This document shows positions 10,046-21,529 of a stretch of 27,656 bases of DNA, in pieces. The stretch is taken from positions 28,328 to 55,983 of the forward strand of contig NWUY0300022763.1 in NCBI GenBank assembly GCA_004151065.3, read 5' to 3'. Under the pieces are notes generated by a model. It did no database searches. It was not told where the DNA came from and was given only the letters and a program-made list of their open reading frames with translations. Numbering within the stretch: the first letter of the stretch is position 1; each line of letters starts with the position of its first letter. The position numbers were made by a program, and so were the translations under genes. The stretch comes from Larix sibirica (taxonomy: Eukaryota; Streptophyta; Pinopsida; Pinales; Pinaceae).

Positions 10046-10061
10046 GAGGAGTCACGTCCTC
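10046..10061. repeat. Small hairpin conserved in both element B LTRs
   Basis: GAGGA-gtcacg-TCCTC lies 89 bp from the LTR edge here. GAGGAG-tcacat-CTCCTC (6843-6860) lies 85 bp from the edge in the other LTR. Stem pairing is retained although the sequences differ. Confidence 0.6.
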
Positions 10062-10150
10062 TTGTTTAATTTATAATATAATATTTTAAATAAATATTAT
10101 CAATTATTAATTATTGTATTATTAATTTATTATTTTTATTTGCAACAACA

Positions 10151-13100
10151 ATTTATTTATTACCTTCTAAACCCATAATTTTTTTGTGTAGTAGTAATAT
10201 AAAGGAAAGAAAATTTGTAAAATCATTCTAAGCCTAATAACATATTCACACCAAACAGCATATTACCACTTCTAACTCTTTTGAACTATTCCACTTTCTA
10301 ACACATACAACTTTAATAATTCTTATAAAATTATTTCATCAAACAGAAATAGTATCATTGATACAAACATTCATTTTTTGCTTACATTTAAGCATATTAA
10401 CAAATATAAAATAATGCAGAAACAAGTTTATGATTTTTTCATTAATAGTAAAATATAAGTCATGTGGTAACAATAACTTATCTACAATCCTTAAGAAACT
10501 ATACGGGGTAGATCCATGCACCACCCAATCATAAGTAATCCTTAGGCAATTTGATTTGTTCAACCTCAATAACCTCCCCTAAGTTGATCCATGATATTAC
10601 TGGGTCAATAAATTAGGATTTATAGGTAGTCTAATAGTTTACCCTAGGTCCTCTAGAATTCTTTCTTAAAATCAGAACCACTTGCAATGCCTGATCATCT
10701 AATACTAATCAGGTGCTCTTCAAGTTGAACAAAAAGAGCATTTGGTACTGATTAGAGTCTTCCTAGGTTATTTTATCAGTCATAACATTTGTCTTCACTC
10801 CCAATTCCCGTCTCATACAACATCATCAAGTGCTTCTCAATATGAACATAGAGAGTTTTCTTTTTCAACTTTGACTGTACCTTTTGTGAAAACAAGTAGC
10901 CACTCTGCAACAAAAACATAGACCTGTGTGGAAATCTTCATGATAATCTCTGGTTTTAAAATGAGACATTCTTGTTTTTCTTTTAACACAACAAACTAAT
11001 GAATCCTATTACTATTTATATGGAATATTGCCTATTTTGTTGGAGATAAGTTTTTATGCTATTTTTGTGTATTAGTGATAATAGTTTCTCGACATTGCAA
11101 ACCTAAAGTTTATTTCTCTTTTGTAATATCATGGTCCCTTTTAGTGGAATCTTTCCTAGTCAGTTTCTTTTGGAATTTTTGATTTATTTATTTACAAAAA
11201 AAGAGTTTTTTATAGCATTAATAATGTCTTATGGTCATTAATTATAACTACGTCTGGAATTTAATTTACAATTTCTAGGCTAATACTTAAATAACCACTT
11301 CAAGACAAAAGGTAAAATCCTAGGGTATTATAGTAACCAAGCTACCTTTAGATGCGAGGATGATTTTTACCCATGATACAACCTACTAACCAATTGAGAA
11401 ACATATATGTGGGTATCTTTAAATAGTGGGAAACACTCATGCATATCTTTCTTTAAATGTTAGCCCTTCTTCATATAATTTAGCTAGGAGTTCATAGTGA
11501 TTATGTGTGTGAGTGAATTCCTACATCTATTCATTAGTAAAAAACTCTTCAACCTTCGCAAATTTATAATATGCCTCTAGATTAGTAGATAAGAAGGATG
11601 ATATCCATCTACCATGTTGATTATGTATATGTTTATTGTTCACATTAGTATGATAAATTATCCATTTGATCATCTCTACACATCGCACCACCCTTGGTCT
11701 AGTAGAAACATTATGAATATATGGCGTTCATAAGTTTCTTAACCATTGATCTCATTTTGTTGTCTTCACTCAACTCACATGTATTGAGAAATGATACCCC
11801 CATGTTTAATCAACAAGAAGAGTTCTCCACAATGATAAACATTATTAATTATAGTTTGATGTGAAGTATTTGGAAATATTGGACTTTGAAAATCCCTTGA
11901 CAACATATACATGGTTGGTAATTGTTTCTCTTTGGTCAATTGCTTCTCCTTGGCTTGATTTTCTTTACTTGTCTCTTTTTCTTGCCTTGTCTATTGGGAA
12001 CCATATAAATGAGTTTACATTTCACCCATTCAAAACAACATAGCATATTGGAATTCATTAGTCAAAACATTATAGTATTCTTGAGGAATTTTTTTGATCT
12101 TTTAATCTTTTTCATTCAAGCTCAAATTAAAGACTTACGAGTTAAAAAAAATGCATACCCTACTTTAAGCAACATATTGCTTGAATTTTCAATGGGCACA
12201 TAACTCCTTGAAAAAATGAGTATTTATTTGAAATGGGACTATTCTTAGAACAAAGAAGGATTATTTACCATGATCAAGTATTGGTTGTGGTTTTGAGTTG
12301 GATAACAACTATCTAATGTGGAAAAAATACACATATTAACAGGGACAATGCGAAACTCAATATTCCTTTGAAAATTTATTCAATTATTCATTCACAAGAA
12401 GGAAAAAAGGGTCATCAACTGTAACTCCTAATAGGCCTCAAAAAACTAGCATTTGAAGGTTATAAAACATAATCAAGGCAAGAAAGGCTAAAGTCAGAAA
12501 TTTGAAGATATAATAGTTAGTACTCAAAAAACAACTTTTGAATTTTTCAACAACATTAAATCATAATGGAATAAATGAAACACTTGTTAAATAAATCAAC
12601 ATATATTGTTCCAAATGAAAATAATATTTTAATGATACTAAAAACATTATAGCCATTCCCAAGAATAATGCATGCATTCGAAAAATATAAATTAAATGAG
12701 TGATGAAGAAGAATTGGATATTTACATGGATGCATAGTGAGAATATAGGTGTCATGGCTAGCAATTTGGAAGTTTTTTTTGTTTACATTTTGAACATTTC
12801 AAAAATGAGCAAATGAATCTCAATGATTGGTTCCAACTCAACATTCTAACAATGAACAATATAATGCAAATTTGAGTAATGTAGAAATCAACATTTTTAA
12901 GATGACATTCAAATCAAAACAAAAAATGTTTGGATACTTCAATGTTCTCAAATGATTTCGAATTAGTGAACATTTAATGCAATAGTAAAAATCACCACAA
13001 AAGTGATGGAAAGTGCATTCATGAACACACTTGCATGTCTTTTCAAAGGGGCAATAGTCTCTTATGGAATTTTCCCAAGTATGCGAAGGGGAATCAAAGG

Positions 13101-15079
13101 AGCTCACTTGTGAAATTGGGAAAAGGGGGAGTTAAAATGCAAAGAAAAAGTGGCATGTTTTAAAAATTGAGGGAAATTAAGAAATTAAAGGCTTAAGAAC
13201 TTCAAATGAAAATTCAAAGGTGGGGTCAATCAAGAAATTGGGAGTAGGCAGGAATTATTTCAAATTATAAAAAAAGTGGTGTCTCAATCTAGGAATTAGG
13301 CCCAATTACAACATTGAAGGCTAGAGAACTTTGAAATGAAAATTTAAAAGAGGGTAAATCAAGAAATTAAGGTCAATTTAAGAGTAAAAGAAAAGGGAGG
13401 TTTGAATATTCATCCATTGAGGCATACAAGTTGATAACATTTTTTTTTTCAAAAGGATTGATGTAAAACAAGTCTGATTGCAAAAATGTTACCCTCAAAT
13501 GATATGGCCTAATCAATGGATTGAGCCTAAATTGGAAAGTCGAAGAAAAATTTAGAAGGTTCTCAATATCCATCTTTCAAATGGTCTAATTAGAAAAATG
13601 AACAAATGCCAAAATTAGGATTGCTTGATCATCCAAGGAAAAAAATGAATGGCATCCAAAAAAGGGGCCTAATTATAAAATTGGGCCCAATCAATCAATC
13701 AAGGGAAAGCCTTACATTCGAAGATAGGAAAAAGGATCCAAATCAATCAATTGGGGTCAATCAAGGGAGGATGAATTAAATTTGAAAGAAAAGAGTTGCT
13801 TGCAAATCAACTTAATTTGAAAAATTGACTTGATTGATGGTGTTGTTCCCAATCATGAAAGGATTCAATACAAATAAATAAATCTTGATCAACCATTCTA
13901 GCATGATTGGAAATAGGGGAAGATCAAAAAAAGGTTCTATGAAAATAAAGGCTCAAGTTGTAAAGTAGGGATAATTAAAACATGATTCTTTTGAAAAAAA
14001 CTTGGCACAAGGTTTTCATATAAGTCAATTAAATCAATTTCAAAGGCCATATGAGAAAAGTCCTAAGCTAGCAATATAAAGATACTTTCTTATCTTGTTA
14101 GGATTAGGAAACAAAAATCAAATCATAATAAAAAATCAATGATTTACCAATCAAACAATAAAAAAGAGGATCCCTAAGTTTTATGGACTTGGGGCTTGTT
14201 GAGACCTTAACACCATCCTAGACACAAATATTGGTTGCAATTTTCTTTTTTTTTTTAATATTTTTATAGGGTAGCTTTATTGTTGTCTTAGTTTGTAAGG
14301 AAGTACACATGCTGTGCATATATATATTGGAATAGAATAGGCTTTGGGATAATATTTTGGACTTTGTTATGCATATTTTAGTTAGTAGGTTATGGCCAAT
14401 CTCTAAACCTTCTGTATTATTATGATGCTTGGTTTGATCTTATCTCTTTTTAATACAAAAACTAACCATGATCTGTTATCATCCTAATTTTGCTCCCCTA
14501 TTTAGTTTTGAGTATTTTGATCAAGAAACATCAATGTGATAGTTATAACCCTCAGCCCTTATTTCCATCATCATGCAACCTTAGTCTTACCATGTTGATC
14601 CAAGTAAACAAAAATGACCGAAGTAGTCATAACACAATATTTCCCTCATTTATTTTGTGAATAGTGCACAATAAATCCATTAAAATACACTCTATTATTA
14701 AAGTAAAAACATATTGTTTTGTTAGCTCATTAATGTATGTGTGCCCTCCATAACAATGCAATGGGTTAGTGTGAACCTTCAATTCATTATTTTGGTTTAT
14801 AGGATTTGACTTAGACTTCTTTAATCATTCTTATTGTGTTACTTCATTGATGCATTATGATAGTCAACATTGAAGCTAGATCTAAAGAAGGTCCACCATT
14901 TCACCTATAAATTCCATTGAAGTCACACAAATTATCCACAATCCATAGTAAGGTTATGTTGTTGAAATTATTCTAGAGATATTTAGCACCCTGGCTCTTA
15001 TACTTCTATCATCAAGAGTCCTTCATTCTACCAAGATTGGAGTTGGAGCACACAAGGAGGTAAAGGAATCATCCCTAAG
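10151..15079. other. AT-rich DNA without recognisable genes
   Basis: I see no coding pattern I can name on either strand. Open frames at 10339-10569, 11861-12203, 12561-12764 and 12838-13107 look composition-driven. The stretch 12400-14160 is A-rich and repeats words such as aatcaagaaattggg and gggtcaatcaagg. A (T)n run lies near 14243-14258. It separates the minus-strand elements A/B from the plus-strand element C. Confidence 0.5.
13190..13400 (+). repeat. Degenerate direct repeat, period about 130 bp
   Basis: Two segments starting near 13190 and 13319 share the order ggct-agaac-tt, aaatgaaaatt-aaag, gggt-aatcaagaaatt. They look like two diverged copies of one unit. Related words recur to about 13780. 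Confidence 0.4.
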
Positions 15080-15084
15080 GGTGG
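15080..15084. repeat. Target-site duplication of element C, left copy
   Basis: GGTGG lies directly before the LTR start TGTTGG. The same five bases follow the other LTR at 27154-27158. A 5-bp duplication is the expected integration footprint of Ty3/gypsy elements. Confidence 0.85.
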
Positions 15085-15424
15085 TGTTGGAGGATCCTAT
15101 TCAATGAGTCGACTAGGTCCTCCCAACTGACGACCTAATGGTCGGCCCAATCTAGTTGAGTCAGTTAAGCCGACTATCAGATAGTTAAAATTTGTAGCTG
15201 TATCACTGACTGTATAGTGCATATATATAGGTTGTTGAGGCATGATGATATAGAGATGATTATTTCTGGTTGTACAACATGGCCTTCTGATATAATATAA
15301 GACATGTTGCTGGTGTGACCACTACTTCTTATTCAATCTCTTTATGTATGTGTGTTCTTGTATATGGTTATATATGTTTATAATGTACTATCGGTAACCA
15401 CATATAATCATGTAGATTACAACA
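15085..15424 (+). repeat. Element C 5' LTR (340 bp)
   Basis: It begins TGTTGG and ends ACAACA. It aligns end to end with 26816-27153; a hand count gives about 50 differences plus a 2-bp indel, about 85% identity. It contains the palindrome AGTCGACT (15107-15114), the TATA box at 15222-15230 and a well conserved gatgatatagagatgatta block. Confidence 0.95.
15222..15230 (+). promoter_or_regulatory. TATA box in element C 5' LTR
   Basis: TATATATAG followed by GTTGTTGA. The same word stays intact in the 3' LTR (26953-26961) although the flanking sequence has diverged, which supports a core promoter for element transcription. Confidence 0.6.
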
Positions 15425-15425
15425 T

Positions 15426-15438
15426 TGGTTTCATTTCC
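15426..15438 (+). other. Primer binding site of element C
   Basis: TGGTTTCATTTCC lies one base inside the 5' LTR. It matches TGGTATCAGAGCC, the initiator-methionine tRNA complement common in plant elements, at 9 of 13 positions. A tRNA annealed here would prime minus-strand DNA synthesis. The same bases form a hairpin with ATGAACCA at 15446-15453. Confidence 0.65.
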
Positions 15439-16129
15439 GGTAGTAATGAACCAGAACAAAGCATGAACATCCATACATAAATGGTGAGTGAGGAGTAAAT
15501 ATGTGAGTGGTGGAACAAAAAAGTTTCCAATTACATTCAAACTATGCTAGAAAAAATAATTTAACCCTTGCAAAGGCCAGAGAAAATTTCTTTACAAAAT
15601 CTCATAAATGATTTATAGAGACCATTCCTCACAAAATAAATAAATTTCTCGATAATGTTTATGACTAGACTAGAAGGTTAGAATGAATCATTGTTGATGC
15701 AAAATATTCGCAACGACAGATGAACAAATTTGCATGAGGGGGTCGAGAAAATATCCAAGGAGCTCTATTAAGAAGAAGCCATATAAGAAAGAATTTCACA
15801 GGACGACGTCAGAACCAGGTTTTATATCGACTTGCATGATAGTTTTTTCTATACAATTCCTTCTCTACTTTATGATTTTTTAATTGAAAAAGGTGTTGGC
15901 CACATAGTTGAACCATGACCACTATTGAGCTCTAGTTGCTCAAATTGGGAAAAGAGGCAAAAAGATTGGGAGCGCTTTTTAAGTGAAAGAGAGTGGGAAT
16001 ATTTTCTCAGTAAATAAGCATTATTGTTGAATCCAAATTTGTTTCCCATCAGTAATTAGTTGGGTCGAGATTGGGGGATTCGTCGACCATGCAACGTGAA
16101 TGAATATATCGATGCTATTTGACCAATGA
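15439..16129 (+). other. Element C leader, no clear coding sequence
   Basis: Untranslated leader between primer binding site and gag. Stops occur in all plus frames and I recognise no protein pattern. Confidence 0.5.
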
Positions 16130-18020
16130 AAATGGAACAAAGCCAATATAATCTTAAGTACGAATCGACAAAATAAAATGTCCAATCACAAGTGTATAAC
16201 TAATATCCAAAGACATGAAAGAGAGAAACGACATAAAATAAGGGAAGAGCTTAAGGACATTCTAATTCCACTTCGGAACAAGAGAAATATGAAAAAACTA
16301 GTTGAGAAGGTTGTGTAGTCACAACTCATATCTAAGTTGAGGGAGAGTCAACTAGAAGAAATAAAAGACGAATTGTCGACTCCAGTCAAGAAACTACAGT
16401 CGGTAGAGGAAGGCTCAGGATACCTGTAAATAATATTTTCAAAAACTATGAGTTTCATAGACTTGTTGCCAATTTTTCCGTCCCATGGCCCAAATGTAAG
16501 GGAGATCATTGAGTGTGACTTGGGCATTAGACCTAGCCAAGGAAGCATATGGGATCAACTAAAAAACTATGGAAAAATCATGGATCGATTAATGATTCAT
16601 AGACCATTGAATGGTAATTGGATCACGTTTACACCTGAGTTTGGAAGAAACAGTTTTCATCTATTTTATTTAGAACATGTGGAAGCACCCCCCTTTCCAG
16701 CAATAATATCAGTTTAAGCGCACAGTCCATCAGAGGATCAACCTGGAAAGGAAATTTAGTTAGAAGAGGTTTGATATTGTGGTATACAACTGGACAAAAA
16801 TAAGTAAGTACACCTAAAACTGGCAATATCCTTCCATCTAATAACCAATATTTTTCCAATATGGCTTATCATCATTCAATGCACATCCCAATATACGAGG
16901 GGAATGAACTAGACCCCAGAAGACACTAGTTTTTCTGCGAGACCTGATGGATATCTAACCTTGTTAATGATGAAAATCGACAAATGGCATAGTTTGTTGG
17001 TGCCCTCCATAAACAAGCACTTACTTGGTACATGACATTCATTGAAAATCAGACCAGAAAAAAGGAAGATATAAAGCAAAAATTCTATAATTTTTTTGAA
17101 CTCAAGAAAACATACATTTAGTTGCTAAAAAGATTAAAGAAATCATGAAAATGTTGGGAGAAATAGTTCAAGATTATAATGAAAGATTTAAATATTTACT
17201 CAGCCAAATATAATATCAAATTGATGAAAATATGTTGATCCAATGGTTTGTTCCGAGCCTCCTGCAGAAAAATATAACATCTTTGAGGCTACATGAATTC
17301 ATGACATATGAGGATTCTTTAAATAAAGCTCAACAAATTGAGTCTGATGATGAATTCATAGTCGTACTTGTTGACATAATATTAGAAGAAAAGCTAGAAA
17401 TCATGCAAATATATATTCAAGAGCTTACTATGCAACATAATGACCTATGGAAATGTGGTGTACGACATGCTTGATGGAGGGGCATACCCAAGATAACTAC
17501 TAATTGCAAGATGAAAGAAGAATAGAAAATTGTTTAGCTATCCACACAACTTTTTATTGTGATATATGTGAATATTTCGAGCCCCACTCTACAATAAATT
17601 TCCCATACAATGCAAAGGATGTCAAACCTAAATGGTGCGGTATTTGTCCAGACAAATCATATAATACCACAGAATGTGCACTAAATATGAATAATAACCA
17701 AAAGTACTAGTTGGTATATCAAGCTCAAATCATCGACCAAAATGAGGAGAATGGTCAAGATGTCAGAAACAACATCCATAGAAACAATGGTTATAATCAC
17801 TAAGGAGGATAAAATGGTTAAGGAAGATTCAATAATAATCGAGTAATCATCCTCCTGGTTGAAGAAATTCTAGATGCTTCATATGATTTAGTGAAGAACA
17901 TTTGAGTCCGGAATGTCCTTGGAAGGATAAGAGTGATCTCAAATTTTGTACAAAATGTGGGATGGGCGATCATTCATTAGAAGGTTGCCCCATAATCCTC
18001 AAGATAATTATCAATAAGAA
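16130..18020 (+). pseudogene. gag: Element C gag with zinc knuckles (decayed)
   Basis: This is the structural protein of the particle. A frame open from 16130 contains an ATG at 16178 and a charged coiled-coil stretch (REKRHKIREELKDIL, later SKLRESQLEEIKDEL). It continues in frame through stops into FIDLLPIFPSHGPNVREII (16448 onward) and WITFTPEFGR. The capsid core after a frame change reads YEGNELDPRRH, then QMA-stop-FVGALHKQALTWYMTF (16993 onward), then LRLHEFMTYEDSLNKAQQIES (17280-17345). Cys-rich repeats follow: YCDICEYFE and KWCGICPDKSYNTTEC (17540-17680), and a textbook CX2CX4HX4C knuckle, CTKCGMGDHSLEGC (17947-17988), for RNA binding. At least two frame changes and several stops are present. 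The true start codon is uncertain. Confidence 0.85.
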
Positions 18021-18040
18021 AAAGAATAATATTTTTTTGG

Positions 18041-18836
18041 GTGTTCCCAAGCATGAAGCTCTCAATTCTAAAAAAATTGCATATCATAACTAGACAAGGC
18101 ACAAAGACTGGAGGTGACAACCCACACATCACTACAATTCAAAGCAAAGAAAATAATTATCCTAATCCTAAAAATAAAAAAGAGAACTTTAATAATGTTG
18201 CAAAAATATTTGAAGAATTAGCATCTAAAGAAGATACTCAAGAATCCAGAAACAAAACACTTAATGAATTATTGCAACTTCTCACAAAAGAATATGTGGT
18301 GGCTCATATTATTGATTTGATGTATATAATAAGAAATAATCTAGTGGGTGATAATATATCTAAAAATCTATGCCGACTAAATCAAAAAGATATAATTCAT
18401 ATCGACCCACTGGTCAACCTTGAAATTGAAGGATATTGTATCTCGCAAGTCACCCTTGACTTTGGGTCTTAAGAAAATATAATGAAAATATCTACTTATG
18501 AAATACTGGGTCAACTGCGACTGGCCGAGACAGGAATCTACCTTAATCTCACTGACTAGAGCTTAATCAAATGAATAGGATTTTGGAAAAATGTTCATAC
18601 TGCAATAATGGGCATCTCCACTCAAGTTTATTTTGAAGTAATTGATCCAAAGGAAGGTTCCAAATCCTTCCTTTCTCTATTTGTTCAACCACGGGGAAGG
18701 AAGATCAAGGATTCTCTATCATTAGAAAATGATAGAATAAAGTTAAAAGGAGAAGGAAAAGAGGTCATTTTCCCTATCTATCCATCCCAAGGTAATTTGT
18801 GCATTGAACTTGATGAAAATGATGTAGATATAAGGT
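18041..18836 (+). pseudogene. Element C aspartic protease (decayed)
   Basis: A 143-codon open stretch begins near 18041 with TRQGTKTGGDNPHIT, acidic linker sequence and DPLVNLEIEGYCISQVTLDFGS. The catalytic triad is D-F-G (Asp codon 18458-18460), which fits the D-[LF]-G variant of non-chromovirus plant gypsy proteases and not the D-S-G form. A TAA (18470-18472) follows at once, but the frame continues (ENIMKISTYEILGQ, GIWK-like GFWKNV, TAIMGISTQVYFEVIDP). It stays readable with only point stops to 18836 and on into the next module. Asp and Gly are both retained. Its role is polyprotein cleavage. Confidence 0.8.
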
Positions 18837-18838
18837 GA

Positions 18839-20045
18839 CTTTACTTAGTAATGTAGAACAATGAAGACTTGGTTGATCCTAATGAAAATGGGGAGATCCA
18901 TCTGGGCTCCCCCATGTCGATTGGACAAAATTCAGACTCTAAATTATATGATTGGAAGATTGAAAATTATGAATCCCAAGCATGAGCATGTTGGACGATA
19001 AAATCAATTCCCTGACACTCTGTACAAAAATGATTTGCTATCTCTGTAATATTGAAAGTATTTGAAAAGAAATCTAGGGAATACCCAACTTTGGTGTTGA
19101 CTAGAAATGAACTGACCAATTTACCATTGCTTCAATATAAAGAATGTGAGTCTCCATCCAGTCACATCGATGAAGTTTCAAAAAATGCGAGAGAGTAAGG
19201 ATGACTACAAATTTTAGTCAAAACCTTCATTGGTCAAGCCGCTCGTTGGTGGGACACCCATCAATCTCATCTTCAAACTTGGACGACATCATCTACGTGC
19301 TTTGTCAAGCGCTTTGGAGAAAAGAAGTTGACAGCACATGTGTAAATTCCTAAATTCACCCAAGGACAAGATCTAGTCGACCATATCAATACGTGTGAAA
19401 AAGAATGGAAATAACTTGGCTACCATGATAAACGGATTTGGCCACATATGTTTCCAAGTACATTGGACGACTTGACTAGTAAATGGTACCAGATTGAATA
19501 AGCACAAAGAGAAAAATTTAATTGGTGGTCGCTTAAAGATTTTTTTATGAAATATTTTTCATTTACTCCCGCTGAGGATTGTCTTAAAGAATCCACTCAA
19601 GGAAATTCAAAATTTTATTAAACTGGTCGATTGACTAGTTGGTACACTCGGGACTACAACTACTCATCGACTAAGCTAACTTGCAATAATATCAGAACAT
19701 ACCAAAAGTAGCAATTTCACCTCTTGAATCGCTTAGAATTAGAAAATGAAAATACACCAAGGAAAAGCTTCATATGAAATAAATATCACCCCAACACAGT
19801 CTACCCAGTTAAATTCATCATGAAAATATATACCGAAGATAAGGAAGAATATGGAGAGCTCAGAGAAAAATATTTCCCCCCATCTTTTATAGAGTTTAAC
19901 AAATGTGAATGCCACATAACCAAATCAAAATCACCTGGATGGATGGACACGTAAATCAAGACAAAACAAGTCGATGTATCCATCAAAGGTAAACCTAAAT
20001 TAAAAAAATTGGGGATTACTGGTTGGAGCAACAAACGACATAGAT
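18839..20045 (+). pseudogene. Second gag-like module between protease and RT of element C
   Basis: The same frame as the protease continues through point stops. It reads NENGEIHLGSPMSIGQNSDS, then YPTLVLTRNELTNLPLLQY and ESPSSHIDEVSKNARE, and then a stretch resembling the Retrotrans_gag fold: TFIGQAARWWDTHQSHLQTW (19223-19282), CFVKRFG, IPKFTQGQDLVDHINTCEKEW, WPHMFPSTLDDLTSKWYQIE, FNWWSLKDFFMKYFSFTP. A linker follows (FPPSFIEFNKCECHITKSKSP, SIKGKPKLKKLGITGW). The conserved G-x-A-x-x-W and the F-x-x-x-F spacing are gag hallmarks. Frame continuity with protease shows it belonged to the same polyprotein and was not a later insertion. The function of a second gag-like module is not known to me. 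Confidence 0.65.
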
Positions 20046-21480
20046 AAAGAATCTTATTAAATAATATTAGGACATGTTTTCTAGAGACTATAAATATTTA
20101 AAAGGATTAGTACAAGAAATGGGAGAAATGAAGATAGACATTATGTTGGATGCAAATCCTATTAAGAAGCGACTATACAAATTAGCCCACAAATAAAAAA
20201 GATATAGTTAAGAAAGAAATAGAAAATAGCAGCTAGCTTCGATAATCATATATCCAGATGAATAGTTGGAATGAGCTAATCCAACGATCATCCAACCTAA
20301 GAAGCATGATCCTAAAAGGATTCGTATTTGTGTCGATTTTAGAGGATTAAACATAGTAACCCTCATAGATTCATTCCCTACACCCTTCGTAGACAAAATT
20401 ATCAACAAAGTTGCAGGCCATGAATTTTATTCTTTTACAGATGGATTTTCAGGGTATAATCAGGTGCTCATAGCAAAATAATACAAGCATAAGACTACAT
20501 TTATATGTAAATTCAGTTCATTCGCCTACATAGTTATGTCATTTGGATTTAAAAATGCACCTGCATTATTTTCCATAATTGTGATCAAATCTTTCTAGGA
20601 ATTCTTATATAAAACAATGGTTGTTTATTTCGACGACTGGAACAGATCATTTTTAGTGGCTCTGAATGATTTTATAAATACGTAGACATATTTGAATATC
20701 GTTAAATATAAACAAGTGTATCTTTTCCACACCCATTGGAATACAATTGGGTCACATTGTCTACAAAGAAGGAATCAAGATTGATTTGGAAAAGATAAAA
20801 GTGATCCTTGATTTAAAACCTCATGTGAACCCTAAGCAAGTCAAAATACTTCTAGGACATATAAGGTATTTTAGAAACTTTATTCGACATTATTCTGACG
20901 TGACATTCCCTTTGGAGGAGCTACTCAAAATAAATGTTGAGTTTACATGGACACAAGAATACACAAAATCATTTGAGCTTCTTAAAAGCAAGTTGGTCGA
21001 AGCCCCAATCCTCCTATTCCCAAATTGGTCTAATAAGTTTCATGTACACATTGATGCATCGGGTATTGTATTTGATGCAATACTGATCCATCCAGGCGAC
21101 GACGAAATTGAATATTTGAATGCCTATGCTAGTCGGAAGTTAAAAAATTTGAGTGTAATTATTCAACCACATAGTGGGAAGAACTAGGTATGATTTTTGC
21201 CTTGTAAAAATATCATAATTATTTATTGGATAACCCATTAGTATTTTTTACAAATAGTAAACCTCTAAAAAATTTAGTTAATAAATTGTTGCACCATGGA
21301 TGAATATGCTTATGGATTTTATTATTTCAAGAATTTGAATTCAAGATAATAGTCTGATCAGGGAAGTCCAATGTTGGACTCAAAGACTCTATCAGAATAG
21401 ATGATGAATTACCTAATGTCCACCTTTTTAGATTCAAATCCATACCAACTGAACTAGCAGATATAACACAATTCTTGCAG
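20046..21480 (+). pseudogene. pol: Element C reverse transcriptase and RNase H (decayed)
   Basis: These domains make element cDNA. RT reads MFSRDYKYLKGL, IQPKKHDPKRIRICVDFRGLN (about 20296-20350), then motif A SFTDGFSGYNQV with its Asp at 20440-20442, FGFKNAPALFS, and the active-site box YFDD (20626-20637). All three RT catalytic Asp are retained. A frameshift between 20640 and 20747 leads to LGHIRYFRNFIRHYSDVTFP and VEAPILLFPNWS. RNase H opens with FHVHIDASGIVFDAIL (about 21037-21084) and continues to YASRKLKNLS. After 21187 it decays (YHNYLLDNPLVFFTNSKPLK, LLFQEFEFKIIV). Stops at 20189, 20480 and 20596 and the frameshift break it. Confidence 0.92.
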
Positions 21481-21529
21481 GAAGGACAAGCTCCGAAAGG
21501 ATGTCAGAGAAAAAGAAGAAAATAATAGA

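Larger units (their letters stand above)
6831..10150 (-). mobile_element. Element B: internally deleted chromovirus-like gypsy element (gag plus protease only)
   Basis: On the minus strand the order is 5' LTR (10150 down to about 8980), gag (8937-7780), protease (about 7500-7140), a very short tail, polypurine tract (6946-6958) and 3' LTR (6945-6831, truncated). Only about 190 bp separate the protease from the polypurine tract, where RT, RNase H and integrase (over 3 kb) would be expected. The LTRs begin TGTAACA (6945) and TGTTGTT (10150). The purine-rich GGGGAAGGCAA immediately before TGTAACA matches the usual plant chromovirus end. The structure resembles non-autonomous gag-only (TR-GAG) elements. 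It is degraded and not functional. Confidence 0.72.
8980..10150 (-). repeat. Element B 5' LTR (inner end approximate)
   Basis: The outer edge is set by alignment with the 3' copy: TGTTGTTGCAAAT at 10150 matches TGTAACAAACATC at 6945, followed by AT-rich sequence and a shared hairpin (10046-10061). The inner edge near the gag start could not be fixed, because no good primer binding site is visible between 8940 and 9035. Most of the LTR is pyrimidine-rich on the minus strand and contains the large inverted repeat at 9037-9428. Confidence 0.55.

Noticed and set aside
11861-12203. Two overlapping hydrophobic open frames on the plus strand
   Set aside because: AT-rich DNA readily gives Leu/Ile/Phe-rich frames. 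There is no conserved motif, upstream start context or continuation on either side.
13190-13780. Possible satellite or CRISPR-like array
   Set aside because: The repeated words are irregularly spaced and diverged; only a two-unit, about 130-bp repeat is supportable.
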